Source: Myxococcales bacterium (GTDB taxonomy: Bacteria > Myxococcota_A > UBA9042). Taken from it: 64,000 nucleotides of DNA. The translations under genes were made by a program, and so were the position numbers. Shown one piece after another: positions 46,666 to 56,757 of this stretch. Positions within the stretch are counted from its first letter, which is position 1; each line of letters begins with the position of its first letter. The notes below the pieces were generated by a model that saw only the letters and a program-made list of their open reading frames with translations, was not told the origin of the DNA and ran no database searches. Location: assembly GCA_009692425.1 (NCBI GenBank), contig SHZF01000014.1, positions 19,957 through 83,956 on the forward strand. The letters run 5' to 3'.

Positions 46666-48788
46666 GCCGCCTGGATGGCCACAAGGTAGTTGCGGAAGGC
46701 TCCTTCATGGCGGCCGTCTTCGGCCTTCTCGATGTGCATCACGAAGCGTCTGCCCTGATCCGTCTCCGTCGCGCTCTGCAACAGCTTGCCGTTCAGGTAG
46801 ACCGTGCGCCAGACGCCGGCGACGGGAATGGCGAGGTTGACCGTGAGTTGCTCGTCCATGTTCGGCGAATCCGCTTCGCTGACGATGGCGCACGCCACCT
46901 GGCCAAGGCCGACGAGGCGCGCCGGAATGAGGAGGTTCTTGCGCTGGTAGGTGATCGGCAGATCGACCGGCCGCATGACTTTGGGATCCGGCTTGGCGCC
47001 CGCTGCCGCTGTGCGCGCACCGGGTGCGCTGGCCGTGGTCCCGATGACGGGGGTTGGTCCGCCGGGACGACCAAGACCGGGCTTGGCGGCCGCAGGATTC
47101 GCCGCACCCGGCGAGGTACCCAGAAACGCAGCCGTGACGCCCGCCGGCGCCCGCCCCACGCCCGGGGCGATCGCGCGGACAGACTCGCTCGACGCCGGCA
47201 CGGGGCCGCGCCCGACGCCATACTTGTAGGGCACGATCGCCGCAGAGTCATCGACTGGCCTACGCGCGCCCGCAATCCGGGGCGCCTCCGGTCGCGTTGG
47301 GATGGCGAAGTCGAGCGACTGCGCGCGTGCCGTCGCCGACGGAGTATCCGAGACGGAGCGACCGAGCCTCGACTGCGCTGCAGAGGGCTCCGGCGCGGCC
47401 GCACCCTGGGGTTGGTACGTTCTCCCGCCAACGCGCGCCGCCACGGCGTCGCTGGGCAAGATGGGCGACAGCGCCGTGATCGGTCCTTCGCCGGGCGCTG
47501 TGCCCGGTCCCATGGCATCGGTCGTCTCGCTGCCGGATTCGGCGGTGCGGTACGAGCCGGTATCGGGCGGGCGAATGCCGTCGAGCAGTTCGTCAGCAGA
47601 CACGCCGCTGTTCGTGTACCCAAACCGGCTGGACGGCCGCCGTTCTCCCGGCGCCAGCGCATAGACCGGCCATGACTGCGACGCCCCGTCCGACCCGATG
47701 TCCGAAGTGTTCTCTCCGCGCCGGCCGCCGATGGCGACCGATGGTTCAGACTCGCGCGGGTCGAACATGCCGCTCGGTTCGTAGCCCACCAAGTCGGCCG
47801 TCGGGACGGAGCCCGACGGCTGGCGCGGTACCGGCAGGTCGGGCTCAGGGGCTGCCGCCGACTGCGGCTGGAATCGGAATTCGCTGTCGGGCACGCGGGG
47901 GCGGCGGGGCACGGGCGGCGGGGGCACGGGCGGCGGGGGCACGAATTCGTCGAGTACCGCTGCGAGTGGGGCGGCCTCGTAGGGGCCGCCGGGAGGCCGT
48001 ACAGCGCTGGCGGACGCTGCGGCTGCATGCGAAGCAGTTGGCGATCGTGCCTGCGCGCTCACGCTCGCATACAAGCCCGACGCCGCAGTGCGTGGTTGGT
48101 TCGCGTACGGCGAGGCAGGTGGCGGCGCCGGCACGCCGCCCATCGAGCGAGCGGCCGACACCTGAGCGCGTGCCTCGTGCATTGCGGGGATGGGCTTCGA
48201 CACGCCTTCGCTCGCCGGCACGCCCGGGGACGCGCCGCCGGCAGGAGCGACGACCGCCGGTGACCAAGAACCCAGCGAACGCTGCATGGTGGACCCAGAC
48301 GCGCGCCCCCTCGCCGGGTTGGCTAGCGCGGTCCCCAGCGCGATCGCCGAGCCGCTGCGCGAGCGCTGCGACAACACCGGTGGATTGAAATGATTGGAAA
48401 AGTCGAAGTGTGCGACGCGATCGTCGCCGAGTTCGGCACTGCGCACATCGGCCATCCGCAGCACATTCTGCAGCAGGCGGATCAGCGGTTCGGCGCCGTG
48501 TTCGCAGCGCGCGTGCTTCCACCGCAAGGCGAAGCCCTGCGGCCACGCTGAGCCCGCCGGGTTCGTCCGCACGATCGTGCCCGCCAACTCGACCAGCGGG
48601 CTGCCCAGCGTGCCCGCGCGCAGTACCAAGGTGGCGATCTGGTCGACCCTGGCGGACGAGCGCGTCGCAAAAAACGCGCCGGCAGGCCCGAGTTCGGTGC
48701 ACACCATCTCGGTTCGTTCGTACTCGATCGTGACGGTGGCCTTGATCAGGACCGGATGGCGCGGCTGCTTGCGGCGGTCTTGGATCAT
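46662..48788 (-). CDS. Protein with two PilZ-like domains and a long Pro-rich linker
   Basis: A 708-residue protein. Residues 4-110 form a PilZ domain (Arg-Arg-Lys-Gln-Pro-Arg-His-Pro-Val at the start, as in cyclic-di-GMP binding Arg-x3-Arg motifs). Residues about 150-590 are low complexity, rich in Ala, Pro, Ser and Gly. Residues about 600-708 form a second beta-barrel domain resembling PilZ (Pro-Val-Asp-Leu-Pro-Ile-Thr-Tyr-Gln-Arg, then Asn-Leu-Ala-Ile-Pro-Val), without an obvious Arg-x3-Arg. It is probably a c-di-GMP effector. It overlaps the CPBP gene, giving an operon. Confidence 0.72.
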   Translation of the reverse strand: MIQDRRKQPRHPVLIKATVTIEYERTEMVCTELGPAGAFFATRSSARVDQIATLVLRAGTLGSPLVELAGTIVRTNPAGSAWPQGFALRWKHARCEHGAEPLIRLLQNVLRMADVRSAELGDDRVAHFDFSNHFNPPVLSQRSRSGSAIALGTALANPARGRASGSTMQRSLGSWSPAVVAPAGGASPGVPASEGVSKPIPAMHEARAQVSAARSMGGVPAPPPASPYANQPRTAASGLYASVSAQARSPTASHAAAASASAVRPPGGPYEAAPLAAVLDEFVPPPPVPPPPVPRRPRVPDSEFRFQPQSAAAPEPDLPVPRQPSGSVPTADLVGYEPSGMFDPRESEPSVAIGGRRGENTSDIGSDGASQSWPVYALAPGERRPSSRFGYTNSGVSADELLDGIRPPDTGSYRTAESGSETTDAMGPGTAPGEGPITALSPILPSDAVAARVGGRTYQPQGAAAPEPSAAQSRLGRSVSDTPSATARAQSLDFAIPTRPEAPRIAGARRPVDDSAAIVPYKYGVGRGPVPASSESVRAIAPGVGRAPAGVTAAFLGTSPGAANPAAAKPGLGRPGGPTPVIGTTASAPGARTAAAGAKPDPKVMRPVDLPITYQRKNLLIPARLVGLGQVACAIVSEADSPNMDEQLTVNLAIPVAGVWRTVYLNGKLLQSATETDQGRRFVMHIEKAEDGRHEGAFRNYLVAIQAA

Positions 48789-48922
48789 GGCGTCGTCACA
48801 GTTCGCGGGCCCATCAAGCTGATGAAAAATAACACGGCGCGGCACGATCGCAACCGAACAGATTGCCCCGTCGGGGCGGGCACGTCGAGCCGCGGAGAGT
48901 CGCTCGGTGGACCCTTCTGCGG

Positions 48923-50077
48923 TCAGTCCAACCGCTCGAACAGCCCGGCCGCGCCCATGCCTCCACCGACGCACATCGTGACGACGCCGAACCGGCCGCC
49001 CGAGCGCCGCAACGCGTGCAACAGGGTCGCCGTCAGCTTGGCCCCGGTGGCGCCGAGCGGGTGCCCGAGTGCGATGGCGCCGCCCAGTGGATTGACACGC
49101 GCCGGGTCGATGCCGAGCGTTCGCATGACCGCGACGGCTTGGGCGGCGAAGGCTTCGTTCAGTTCGAAGTGGTCGATCGCGTCGATGGCGAGACCCGCGC
49201 GGGCCAGCAGCTTGGGCACGGCAGCGACCGGCCCGATCCCCATGACCTCCGGCGCCACGCCGACTGCCTGGAACCCACGCCACGCCGCGAGCGGCTTCAG
49301 CCCGTGGGCCCGCGCGCGCCCCCAACTCATGACGACGACGGCGGCGGCTCCGTCGGTCAGCGGACTCGACGAGCCTGCTGTCACCGTACCACCTTGCTGG
49401 AATGCGGGCTTCAGCTTCGCCAACCCGTCCAGCGTGGTGTCCGGCCGCGGCAATTCGTCGCGATCGAGCGCGCCGTCGGCCGTCTGGACTGCGACGAGTT
49501 CCGCCTCGAACACGCCCGCCGCCAGCGCAGCCGCGGCCTTCTGCTGGCTGTGCAGCGCAAACGCGTCCTGATCCGCGCGGGAGACGCCGTACCGTGCCGC
49601 GACGAGTTCTGCGGTATTGCCCATCGGCATGTAGACCTCGGGCCAGTCGCGGATCACAACGGGATGCGGCGCGATCTTGAAGCCGCCCATCGGCACCTGC
49701 GACATCGACTCGACGCCACCCGCGATCGCCACCTCGACCGAGCCGGCGGCGATGCGATCGGCCGCCATCGCGATGGCCTGCAGCCCTGACGAGCAGAACC
49801 GGTTGATCGTGACGGCGGGCACTTCGACCGGCAGGCCGGCGCGCAAAGCGGCGACCCGCGCGATGTTCATGCCCTGCGGCCCCTCGGGCATCGCGCAACC
49901 GAGCACGACGTCTTCGATGTCGGTCGCTTGCAACCCTGGCGTGCGGGCGAGCGCGGCGGAGATGGCGGCGGCGGCGAGGTCTTCAGGCCGCACGCGCGCG
50001 AGACTGCCCTTGAGCCCGCGCCCGCACGGCGTGCGCACGGCGGCGACGATGACGGGGGTGAGGTCGTGCAGGGTCAT
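48923..50077 (-). CDS. fadA: Acetyl-CoA C-acyltransferase (thiolase)
   Basis: A 384-residue thiolase of fatty acid beta-oxidation. The nucleophile is Cys95 in Asn-Arg-Phe-Cys-Ser-Ser-Gly-Leu-Gln-Ala. The C-terminal signatures Asn-Pro-Leu-Gly-Gly-Ala-Ile-Ala-Leu-Gly-His-Pro-Leu-Gly and Cys-Val-Gly-Gly-Gly-Met-Gly carry the His and second Cys. GGAG precedes the ATG. It starts 14 bases after the fadN stop. Confidence 0.93.
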   Translation of the reverse strand: MTLHDLTPVIVAAVRTPCGRGLKGSLARVRPEDLAAAAISAALARTPGLQATDIEDVVLGCAMPEGPQGMNIARVAALRAGLPVEVPAVTINRFCSSGLQAIAMAADRIAAGSVEVAIAGGVESMSQVPMGGFKIAPHPVVIRDWPEVYMPMGNTAELVAARYGVSRADQDAFALHSQQKAAAALAAGVFEAELVAVQTADGALDRDELPRPDTTLDGLAKLKPAFQQGGTVTAGSSSPLTDGAAAVVVMSWGRARAHGLKPLAAWRGFQAVGVAPEVMGIGPVAAVPKLLARAGLAIDAIDHFELNEAFAAQAVAVMRTLGIDPARVNPLGGAIALGHPLGATGAKLTATLLHALRRSGGRFGVVTMCVGGGMGAAGLFERLD

Positions 50078-50091
50078 GGCCTTCTCCTTGG

Positions 50092-52485
50092 TTAGTTGCG
50101 CAGCGGCTTGCCGGTTTCGAGCATGTGCTTGACGCGCGCCTGGGTCGCGGCCATGCCACACAGCGCAAGGAATCCCTCGCGCTCGAGGTCGAGCAGATCC
50201 TGCTCCGTGCACAGGCCGCCGCGCGTGCCGCCGCACAGCACGCGTGCGATGCGGTGGCCGACCTCGCAGTCATGGGCGGTGGCCTGCCCGGCGACCTTGA
50301 ACGCATAGAGCGCCAAGTCGAACGTCGCCACGCCCTCCTGGCCGGGCAGCAGGAGGTTTGCGGGCGGCAACGGCGGACGATGGCCGTTCGCCGCGAGTTG
50401 CAGCACCACACGGCGGGCGTCTTCGATGCGTTGATCGCCGTCCACACTGACGGCGTCGATCGCACGCTGGAAGCCAAGGTCGCGCAACTGTCCGGCGCCC
50501 GTCGACGTCTTGGCCAGCGCGATCGTCTCGAACGCCTTCTGCAACAGCGCGACCCGATCGACCCGGCTGTCGACCCCCACGCCATCGAGCGCGCGCACGG
50601 CCAACTCCTTCGTGCCGCCCGCACCTGGCAGGAGCCCGACGCCGACCTCGACGAGGCCCATGTACGTCTCGGCCGCCGCCTGCATTCGCGTGGCGTGCAT
50701 GGCGATCTCGCAACCACCGCCCAGCGTCAACTGGTGCGGCGCGCTGACGACGGGCGCTGCGCTGTACTTGAACGCCATGAAAAGTTTCTGGAACTGCTGT
50801 ACGGCCGCGTCCAGCCCGGCCCACTGTTCCGCAGCCGCCAGTTGGGCGATGAAGCCAAGGTTGGCACCGACGGAAAAGTTCGCGCCGTCGTTGGCGATCA
50901 CGAGGCCAGTCCAGCCCTCGGCATCGACGCGGGCCAACGCCTTCCACCCCATCTCGATGATGCCGGCGTCGAGCGCATTCATCTTCGAGCGGAAGGCTAG
51001 GCACAACACGCGCTCGCCCAGGTCGATCAGTTCGGCCGACGCGTTCTGATCGACCACCTTGCCCTGCGCGCGCAGGTCGGCGAGGTGCAGCCCCGGCAGC
51101 GCGGGGACGGCCACGTGCGCCCCGCCGACCTGGAGTTGGCTGCGGGCTGCGGGCACCCCGGCATAGAACGTGGCCTCGCCACGCGCGAGCAGTCCCGCGA
51201 CGGCAGCGGGCACGAGGCGGCCCTCAGCGCGCAAGCGGTCGGTCACGGCTTGGACGCCAAGCGCGTCCCACAACTCGAATGGGCCCAGTTGCCAGTTGAA
51301 GCCCCAGCGCATCGCGCGGTCGATGCTGACCACGTCGTCGGCGATCTCGCCCAGCAGGTCGGCCGCATACGTCAGCGACGCCGACAGCACGGCCCAGGCG
51401 TAGCGGCCCGCGCCGTCGTCGGCGGCCACCAGGGCGCGCACGCGGGCGCCCAGATCGCGGGTCTTCTTCGCCGCTGCCAGCGACGGATGCTCGATTTTCT
51501 GTTGCGCCGCGTACTGCCCGGTCGCCAGGTCGAGCGCCAGGATGTCGGGGCCGACCTTCTTGTAGAACCCGGCGCCGACCTTCTGGCCCGTGGTGCCGGC
51601 CGCGATCAACTGGCGGAGCACGGCGGGCAGGGCAAAAACGCCGCGGCGCGGGTCGTGGCCGAGGTTGTCATAGCAGTTCTGCGCGACGTGGCCGAGCGTG
51701 TCGAGCCCGACGACATCGGCAGTGCGGAACACGGCCGACTTCGGGCGCCCCAGCGGCTCCCCGCAGATCGCATCGACCTCTTCGACGCGCAGTCCTCCGG
51801 CCACGGCGAACTGGACCGCCTGCAACATGTCGTGCACGCCGATGCGGTTCGCGATGAAGTTGACCGTGTCCATGGCCCGCACCACGCCCTTGCCGAGGCG
51901 ATCTTGCAGGAACGACTCCATGCGTGCCGTGACTGCCGGATCCGTGGCCGCGCCGGAAACGAGCTCCACGAGCTTCATGTATCGAACAGGATTGAAGAAG
52001 TGGGTGATGACAAAATGCCGCGCGAAGCCCGCCGAACGCCCCTCGACCATCGTCTGGAGCGGAATGCCCGACGTGTTCGACGATACGATGGCGTGGGGAG
52101 CCCGCACGGCATCGATCTTGCCGAACACCGCCTGCTTGACGTCGAGCCGCTCCAGCACGGCTTCGACGATCCAGTCGCAGCGCCCGAGCGCAGCCACGTC
52201 GTCTTCGAGGTTGCCGACCGTGATGCGGCCGACGTCGGCGGCGTGCTGCAGCGGCGCGGGTTTCAGTTTCAGTGCGCGTTCGAGGCCCCCACGAGTCAGT
52301 GCATTGCGGGCCGCACGCACGCGTCCGGCATCGGGGTGATCGGCCACCACCGGCGCCGGCGCGTCCCGGCCCACGATATCGACCAGCAGCACGTCGAAGC
52401 CACACGAAGCGAGGTGGGTGGCGATGCCGGTGCCCATGACGCCGGCGCCCACGACGGCAACGCGATCAATGCGGGTGGCGCTCAT
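50092..52485 (-). CDS. fadN: 3-hydroxyacyl-CoA dehydrogenase/enoyl-CoA hydratase
   Basis: A 797-residue bifunctional beta-oxidation enzyme. The order is dehydrogenase first: NAD-binding Gly-Ala-Gly-Val-Met-Gly-Thr-Gly-Ile-Ala at about 13-22, Ser-Ser-Asn-Thr-Ser-Gly near 130, and His-Phe-Phe-Asn-Pro-Val-Arg-Tyr-Met near 160. The crotonase domain is C-terminal (about 505-700, with a Gly-Leu-Leu-Pro-Gly-Ala-Gly-Gly-Thr-Lys-Glu segment). This order and length fit the FadN (YusL) group rather than classical FadB. It is transcribed ahead of fadA. Confidence 0.9.
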   Translation of the reverse strand: MSATRIDRVAVVGAGVMGTGIATHLASCGFDVLLVDIVGRDAPAPVVADHPDAGRVRAARNALTRGGLERALKLKPAPLQHAADVGRITVGNLEDDVAALGRCDWIVEAVLERLDVKQAVFGKIDAVRAPHAIVSSNTSGIPLQTMVEGRSAGFARHFVITHFFNPVRYMKLVELVSGAATDPAVTARMESFLQDRLGKGVVRAMDTVNFIANRIGVHDMLQAVQFAVAGGLRVEEVDAICGEPLGRPKSAVFRTADVVGLDTLGHVAQNCYDNLGHDPRRGVFALPAVLRQLIAAGTTGQKVGAGFYKKVGPDILALDLATGQYAAQQKIEHPSLAAAKKTRDLGARVRALVAADDGAGRYAWAVLSASLTYAADLLGEIADDVVSIDRAMRWGFNWQLGPFELWDALGVQAVTDRLRAEGRLVPAAVAGLLARGEATFYAGVPAARSQLQVGGAHVAVPALPGLHLADLRAQGKVVDQNASAELIDLGERVLCLAFRSKMNALDAGIIEMGWKALARVDAEGWTGLVIANDGANFSVGANLGFIAQLAAAEQWAGLDAAVQQFQKLFMAFKYSAAPVVSAPHQLTLGGGCEIAMHATRMQAAAETYMGLVEVGVGLLPGAGGTKELAVRALDGVGVDSRVDRVALLQKAFETIALAKTSTGAGQLRDLGFQRAIDAVSVDGDQRIEDARRVVLQLAANGHRPPLPPANLLLPGQEGVATFDLALYAFKVAGQATAHDCEVGHRIARVLCGGTRGGLCTEQDLLDLEREGFLALCGMAATQARVKHMLETGKPLRN

Positions 52486-52675
52486 GATGCCTCCAGTGCA
52501 GCCGGGGCAGGGGCCCGGCGTGGGGCGCGGAGTGTAGCGGGGTGCCGCGCGCTGCACAGGGGTCAAGCGCGCGAGTTCGGCGCGGGAGGCGGCTGGTCCT
52601 GTCACTCCCGCGTCACGCCGTGTGCAGGAGGGCGCGCTCCAGTCTCTGGCAAGCACCGGTCCGTGCGTCGCGGGG

Positions 52676-55630
52676 CTATTCGTCGCCGATCGGCACGGTG
52701 AGCCACTTCGTGCGGCCGTCGGCGCTCCACAACTCGACCTCGCCGGCCAGTTCAAAGCCGTCCGGCGCTTGAGGCAGCGGCTCCGTCGCCTTGACCTCGA
52801 GTTTGACGGGCACGTTGGGAAACGCCCACAGCGCCGCCGCGCCGCCCGGTCCGGCAGGCGCCTTGACGTCGAGGCTCACCTTGCGTACGAGATCGAGGGC
52901 GAGGTCAGCGGTGATCTTCCATGGGTCCTTGCGCGGCCTGGCGAACCCGGGCGCCACCTCGACCGTGTAGGTGCCTTCGGTACGCCCCGCCGGCTTGCGC
53001 CACTCGACCTCGGCCTCGGGTCCGTGGAACGCGGTCTCGGCCACGACGCTGCCGGTGCCGTCCTTGACGGTGATCGCGATGTCGGTGCAGCGGTCGTATG
53101 TCTCGCGGTCCACCTCGAACCGGACGCGGGCGCCGGCGTACAGCGGCCCCAAGGCCACCTTCCACGTGTGCACGTCGTCCTTCGCGGTGGCCTTGTCGCG
53201 CTTGACGGCGCGGCCGATCGTGCCCTTCGCCTTGCCGACGAACGGGTCGCCCCACAGGTTCGTCACGGTCGCCGTCGCCTCGGGCAAGCCGCCCGACTTC
53301 GCGGCAAGGCGCTCGATCGGCTGCACGCGCGCGCCGGTGAACAGCACGTCCACGTCGACGTGGCTGTCCTGGGCCGCCGCGAGGTTGCCCGCCAGCGTGA
53401 GTTCCCACACCCCCGGCACCAGGCGCTTGCCGTGCTCGGTCCATTCCGCATCGGTGCCGGCGGTGCTGTTGATCGTGCGCTGGGCGGGGCGAAGGCGGCG
53501 CCCATCGGGATCGAACACCGCCAGAAACACATCGGCGAACTCGGTCGCGGCGGACACCCCGGTCTTGCTGCGCCGCGCCGCCGTCACGCGCACCTGACCG
53601 CTGCCAGGCGGCACCTGCACCCACGTGCGCCAGACCTTGCCCGGCGCGATGGCGACGTTGGCAAAGCGCAGCGCGCCACCGGCACCGGGTCCCGGTCGCT
53701 GCGGCACGACGACGACCTGCCACGCCTCGAACGCGACCTCGTCGTCCTTTGCGCCGGCCTCGCGCCCGGTAATGCGCGCAACGTGTACGCCGGGTGCCGT
53801 CAGCTTGGCGGGCTTCAGCCGGACCTCGAACGGCATGGGGCGATCGGCGCGCAGCAGCACCTGGGGCCGCACGAGTTCGACCCAATCGGCGTCGGCGCGA
53901 AGGTCGTAAACGGCTGAGAATGCCTCGCGTTGTACGGCGGTCGAGGTCGACGGCAGGATCGCGCGCACTTCGGTCTTTATGGTGAGATCGGGCCACGACG
54001 GCAGGGGTCCGGTGCGCCAGTAGTTCGACGGTGGCCTGGAGCCATCGCCGCGCGGCACGGCGGTCTCCAAACGGTAGCCCAGTGTTGCCTGGGCCTCGCC
54101 CCGCCGCGCCAGCCGGGTGGCCAGTTCCGCCGCTCGCCCGACGTCGATGAGTCCGTGGCCCTGGTCGAGTAAACCGTAGCCCGCGATCGGCTGCGCGCTG
54201 CCGACGAGCCCCCGGCGTACCAGTCCCCCATGCAGCGTGGTCGGCAGCCGGGCCGTCGGCTGCAGCAGCCGGGCGTCGGTCGCGTGGAGCAGCGCCGCCC
54301 ACACGAGCAACATGGCGCCGGCGACGTGCGGCGCGGCCATCGAGGTGCCGTTCTTGACCTCGCGGCCGTCCCAGATGGGCACCGATGTGGCTGCCACTCC
54401 CGGGGCGACGACTTCGGGCTTGCCGAGGTCCCCGCCGCGCGACGAGAACGCGAACATCTCGTGCCCTGCGACCTTGCCGCCGTACAGCGTCGGCACGCTG
54501 TCGCGCGGCACCAAGGCGCCCACGGCGAGCGCAAGATCGGCGGCGGCCGGGGTGCCCACCGACGAGATGCCCGGGCCGTCGTTGCCTGCCGAGAAGCTGC
54601 ACGTCAGACCCGGACTCTGCGCCACCAGATCGTCGACGATCTTGTCAATCGCGGCCTCCCGCTCCGCTCCCGCTCCGACGCCGTACGAGGCATTGACGAC
54701 GAGCGGTCGTCCGGAGCGCCGCGCCCAGTCGGCTGCGAACTGCAGGGCGCGCTGGAACGACTCCGTCGGCGTCGCGCCACCCGCGCGCGCGTTGTGGCCG
54801 ATCTTGAGCGACAGCACCTGGGCGCCGGGCGCGACGCCATCCCAGCCGGGCTTGCCGAACACGTTAACACCAGTAATGATTCCGGCCACGTGCGTGCCAT
54901 GACTGCCGTCCGTGAAGTGCAGGCTCGCCAGCTTGCGGCCCAGGTCGGGTTCGAAGGCGAGGCTCAACTGCGCCACATCTCGCTGCGGCTGGGGCAGCGG
55001 CGGCAGCAGCAATTCCTGCGCCACGTGGAACGGCCGCACGATCGCGTCGCCGGTCGCATCGCGGTCGTGGTTGGCGTCGAGCAGCGCGCGAAAATCGTCG
55101 GCGCCCGGCCCGGTACGCCACACGAGCAGCGCGAGGCGATCGTCGGGCGTGCCGGAGTGGTTCCAGTCGCGCAATTCCGGCGGGCCGATCTGGCCCTCGC
55201 GAAAGGCGCCGAGCCAGTACTCTCCGTCGAATGGTGGCTCCTTCAGCGTGTCGAGGCCCGCGAGGGCCACGTCGCCGGCCTGGGCCGTGCGCTTGCCCGC
55301 GCTGTCGACCACGGCCGCGCGCTCCAGTTGCACGTCACCCTGGCCGGTGAAATCGCGCGCTTCGATGACCTTGGGCGCTCCGGTAGACGTGCGCTGCAAG
55401 CCCGTCGCCAGCGGGTCGACGCCCGTGTCGAGCACCGCAACGACGAGGCCGCGGCCGTCGAGGTGGGGGTGGGCCTGCACGAAACTGCGCGCGCCGATGA
55501 CCTCGGCGGGCATGAATGCGTTCCACGCCGGCGCCGGCGCAGGGACTGCCCCCTGGGCGACAGAAGCCCAGCACACCGCACTTCCTGCGATGCCGGCGAC
55601 CTTGCAAAATACATGAACAGTCTTGGGCAT
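52676..55630 (-). CDS. Secreted S8 subtilase, tripeptidyl-peptidase II-like
   Basis: A 984-residue secreted serine protease with a signal peptide (about 1-28). The catalytic residues are Asp68 (Ala-Val-Leu-Asp-Thr-Gly), His244 (Ser-His-Gly-Thr-His-Val-Ala-Gly) and Ser430 (Gly-Thr-Ser-Met-Ala-Ala-Pro-His), with the oxyanion Asn350. The Asp-His interval of about 175 residues is much longer than in ordinary subtilases. After the Asp come Val-Asp-Pro-x3-Gly-Leu-Gln and Gly-x-Pro-Lys-Val-Ile, features of tripeptidyl-peptidase II. The C-terminal half has several beta-sandwich-like domains. GAGGG precedes the ATG. Confidence 0.82.
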   Translation of the reverse strand: MPKTVHVFCKVAGIAGSAVCWASVAQGAVPAPAPAWNAFMPAEVIGARSFVQAHPHLDGRGLVVAVLDTGVDPLATGLQRTSTGAPKVIEARDFTGQGDVQLERAAVVDSAGKRTAQAGDVALAGLDTLKEPPFDGEYWLGAFREGQIGPPELRDWNHSGTPDDRLALLVWRTGPGADDFRALLDANHDRDATGDAIVRPFHVAQELLLPPLPQPQRDVAQLSLAFEPDLGRKLASLHFTDGSHGTHVAGIITGVNVFGKPGWDGVAPGAQVLSLKIGHNARAGGATPTESFQRALQFAADWARRSGRPLVVNASYGVGAGAEREAAIDKIVDDLVAQSPGLTCSFSAGNDGPGISSVGTPAAADLALAVGALVPRDSVPTLYGGKVAGHEMFAFSSRGGDLGKPEVVAPGVAATSVPIWDGREVKNGTSMAAPHVAGAMLLVWAALLHATDARLLQPTARLPTTLHGGLVRRGLVGSAQPIAGYGLLDQGHGLIDVGRAAELATRLARRGEAQATLGYRLETAVPRGDGSRPPSNYWRTGPLPSWPDLTIKTEVRAILPSTSTAVQREAFSAVYDLRADADWVELVRPQVLLRADRPMPFEVRLKPAKLTAPGVHVARITGREAGAKDDEVAFEAWQVVVVPQRPGPGAGGALRFANVAIAPGKVWRTWVQVPPGSGQVRVTAARRSKTGVSAATEFADVFLAVFDPDGRRLRPAQRTINSTAGTDAEWTEHGKRLVPGVWELTLAGNLAAAQDSHVDVDVLFTGARVQPIERLAAKSGGLPEATATVTNLWGDPFVGKAKGTIGRAVKRDKATAKDDVHTWKVALGPLYAGARVRFEVDRETYDRCTDIAITVKDGTGSVVAETAFHGPEAEVEWRKPAGRTEGTYTVEVAPGFARPRKDPWKITADLALDLVRKVSLDVKAPAGPGGAAALWAFPNVPVKLEVKATEPLPQAPDGFELAGEVELWSADGRTKWLTVPIGDE

Positions 55631-55704
55631 TTCGTCCCTCTTTGCCGTGTGTTGGATGTGGAGTGTAGGGGCTGTGCGTCAGAATCGTCCACAGACAGGC
55701 GGGC

Positions 55705-55734
55705 TTGACCCGCTGCGGCGCGCTGGACTAGCTT
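55705..55734 (+). promoter_or_regulatory. Candidate promoter of the Cys-rich lipoprotein/cytochrome operon
   Basis: TTGACC at 55705-55710 and TAGCTT at 55729-55734 with an 18-base spacer. It lies 36 bases before the ATG at 55771, in the divergent region with the subtilase. Confidence 0.48.
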
Positions 55735-55770
55735 TACGCACCCGCCCCTTGCCGATGGAGAGACCGCGCG

Positions 55771-56757
55771 ATGAAGCCAGACCCCCACAGCGCACAAGCA
55801 GACCGCATCGCATGGCTTCGATCTGTGTGCGTCGACCTCGCCTCGATTACCCTGGTAGCCGCAGTCGCACTGGTCGGCGCGGCGTGTTCGGGCCAGAGCG
55901 TCAAGGACCCGGACGGTGACGAGAACCGCCAGAAAGCACGGGCATTCCTGCGCACGGGACCGACGGAAGACAAGCTCGACGCGAATGTCGGCGATTTCGA
56001 GGACTGGCGCTTCTTCCTGCCGGAGAAGACGCGGTGGGAAATCCGGATTTCTATTGGGAAATGGGAAGAGTCGACGATTCAGGGATTCGTGACGGTCTAC
56101 ACCGAGGTCGGCGATCGCGTGTTGGAGCGGACGATTTCGCCAGGCTCGCAGATCACGATCAAGGAGACCTTCGACGTCGACACGAACATGCGTTACCTCG
56201 TGCGCTTCAAGGCCACGGCCGGCAAGGGCAAGTACGCGGTCGAGGTCGGCGAACCCGAAGACCCGTGCGCGGCGTGCACGGACAAGCAGGAGTGCGTCGA
56301 GCAGAAATGCGTCGAGAAGCCCTGCGGCGGCGGCTGTGAAGAAGGGCTTTCGTGCGACAAGCCGTCCGGCAAGTGCGTCAAGAAGCGCGACCGCGCCGAC
56401 CCGCCCGAGAACAAGTGCGCCGGGGTCGACTGCTCCAAGGGTGAGACATGCCAACGCTCGACGGGCCGCTGCGTCACGGTCGGCAGCCCGGGACCCGCGA
56501 CGATCGGAGGGGGCCCCGAGAAGGAGCCCGACATCGACTGCGCCATCATCGACGCGCGCGAGGCGGGGACGGGCGCCATCCTGACGCTCAGCGCCGGCGA
56601 CAACAAGGGCGTCAAGAAGGGCATGAAGGGCGTGATCAAGGGCGTCAAGGGTGGCGCGTTCACGGTCATCGAGGTGTACCCGAGCCGCTCGAAGGCGACC
56701 TGCACGACGCCGCCCTCCAAGCTGGTGGGCAACACGCAGGCGACGATCAAGCACTGA
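55771..56757 (+). CDS. Cys-rich lipoprotein
   Basis: A 328-residue lipoprotein with a long N-terminus and lipobox Val-Gly-Ala-Ala-Cys (Cys39). A beta-rich domain (about 70-165) is followed by a Cys-rich part (about 168-245) with EGF-like short loops (Cys-Ala-Ala-Cys-Thr-Asp-Lys-Gln-Glu-Cys, Cys-Gly-Gly-Gly-Cys). A final domain of about 80 residues is rich in Gly and Lys. Its function is unknown. The TGATG junction overlaps the four-heme gene, so the two are translated together. Confidence 0.7.
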   Translation: MKPDPHSAQADRIAWLRSVCVDLASITLVAAVALVGAACSGQSVKDPDGDENRQKARAFLRTGPTEDKLDANVGDFEDWRFFLPEKTRWEIRISIGKWEESTIQGFVTVYTEVGDRVLERTISPGSQITIKETFDVDTNMRYLVRFKATAGKGKYAVEVGEPEDPCAACTDKQECVEQKCVEKPCGGGCEEGLSCDKPSGKCVKKRDRADPPENKCAGVDCSKGETCQRSTGRCVTVGSPGPATIGGGPEKEPDIDCAIIDAREAGTGAILTLSAGDNKGVKKGMKGVIKGVKGGAFTVIEVYPSRSKATCTTPPSKLVGNTQATIKH

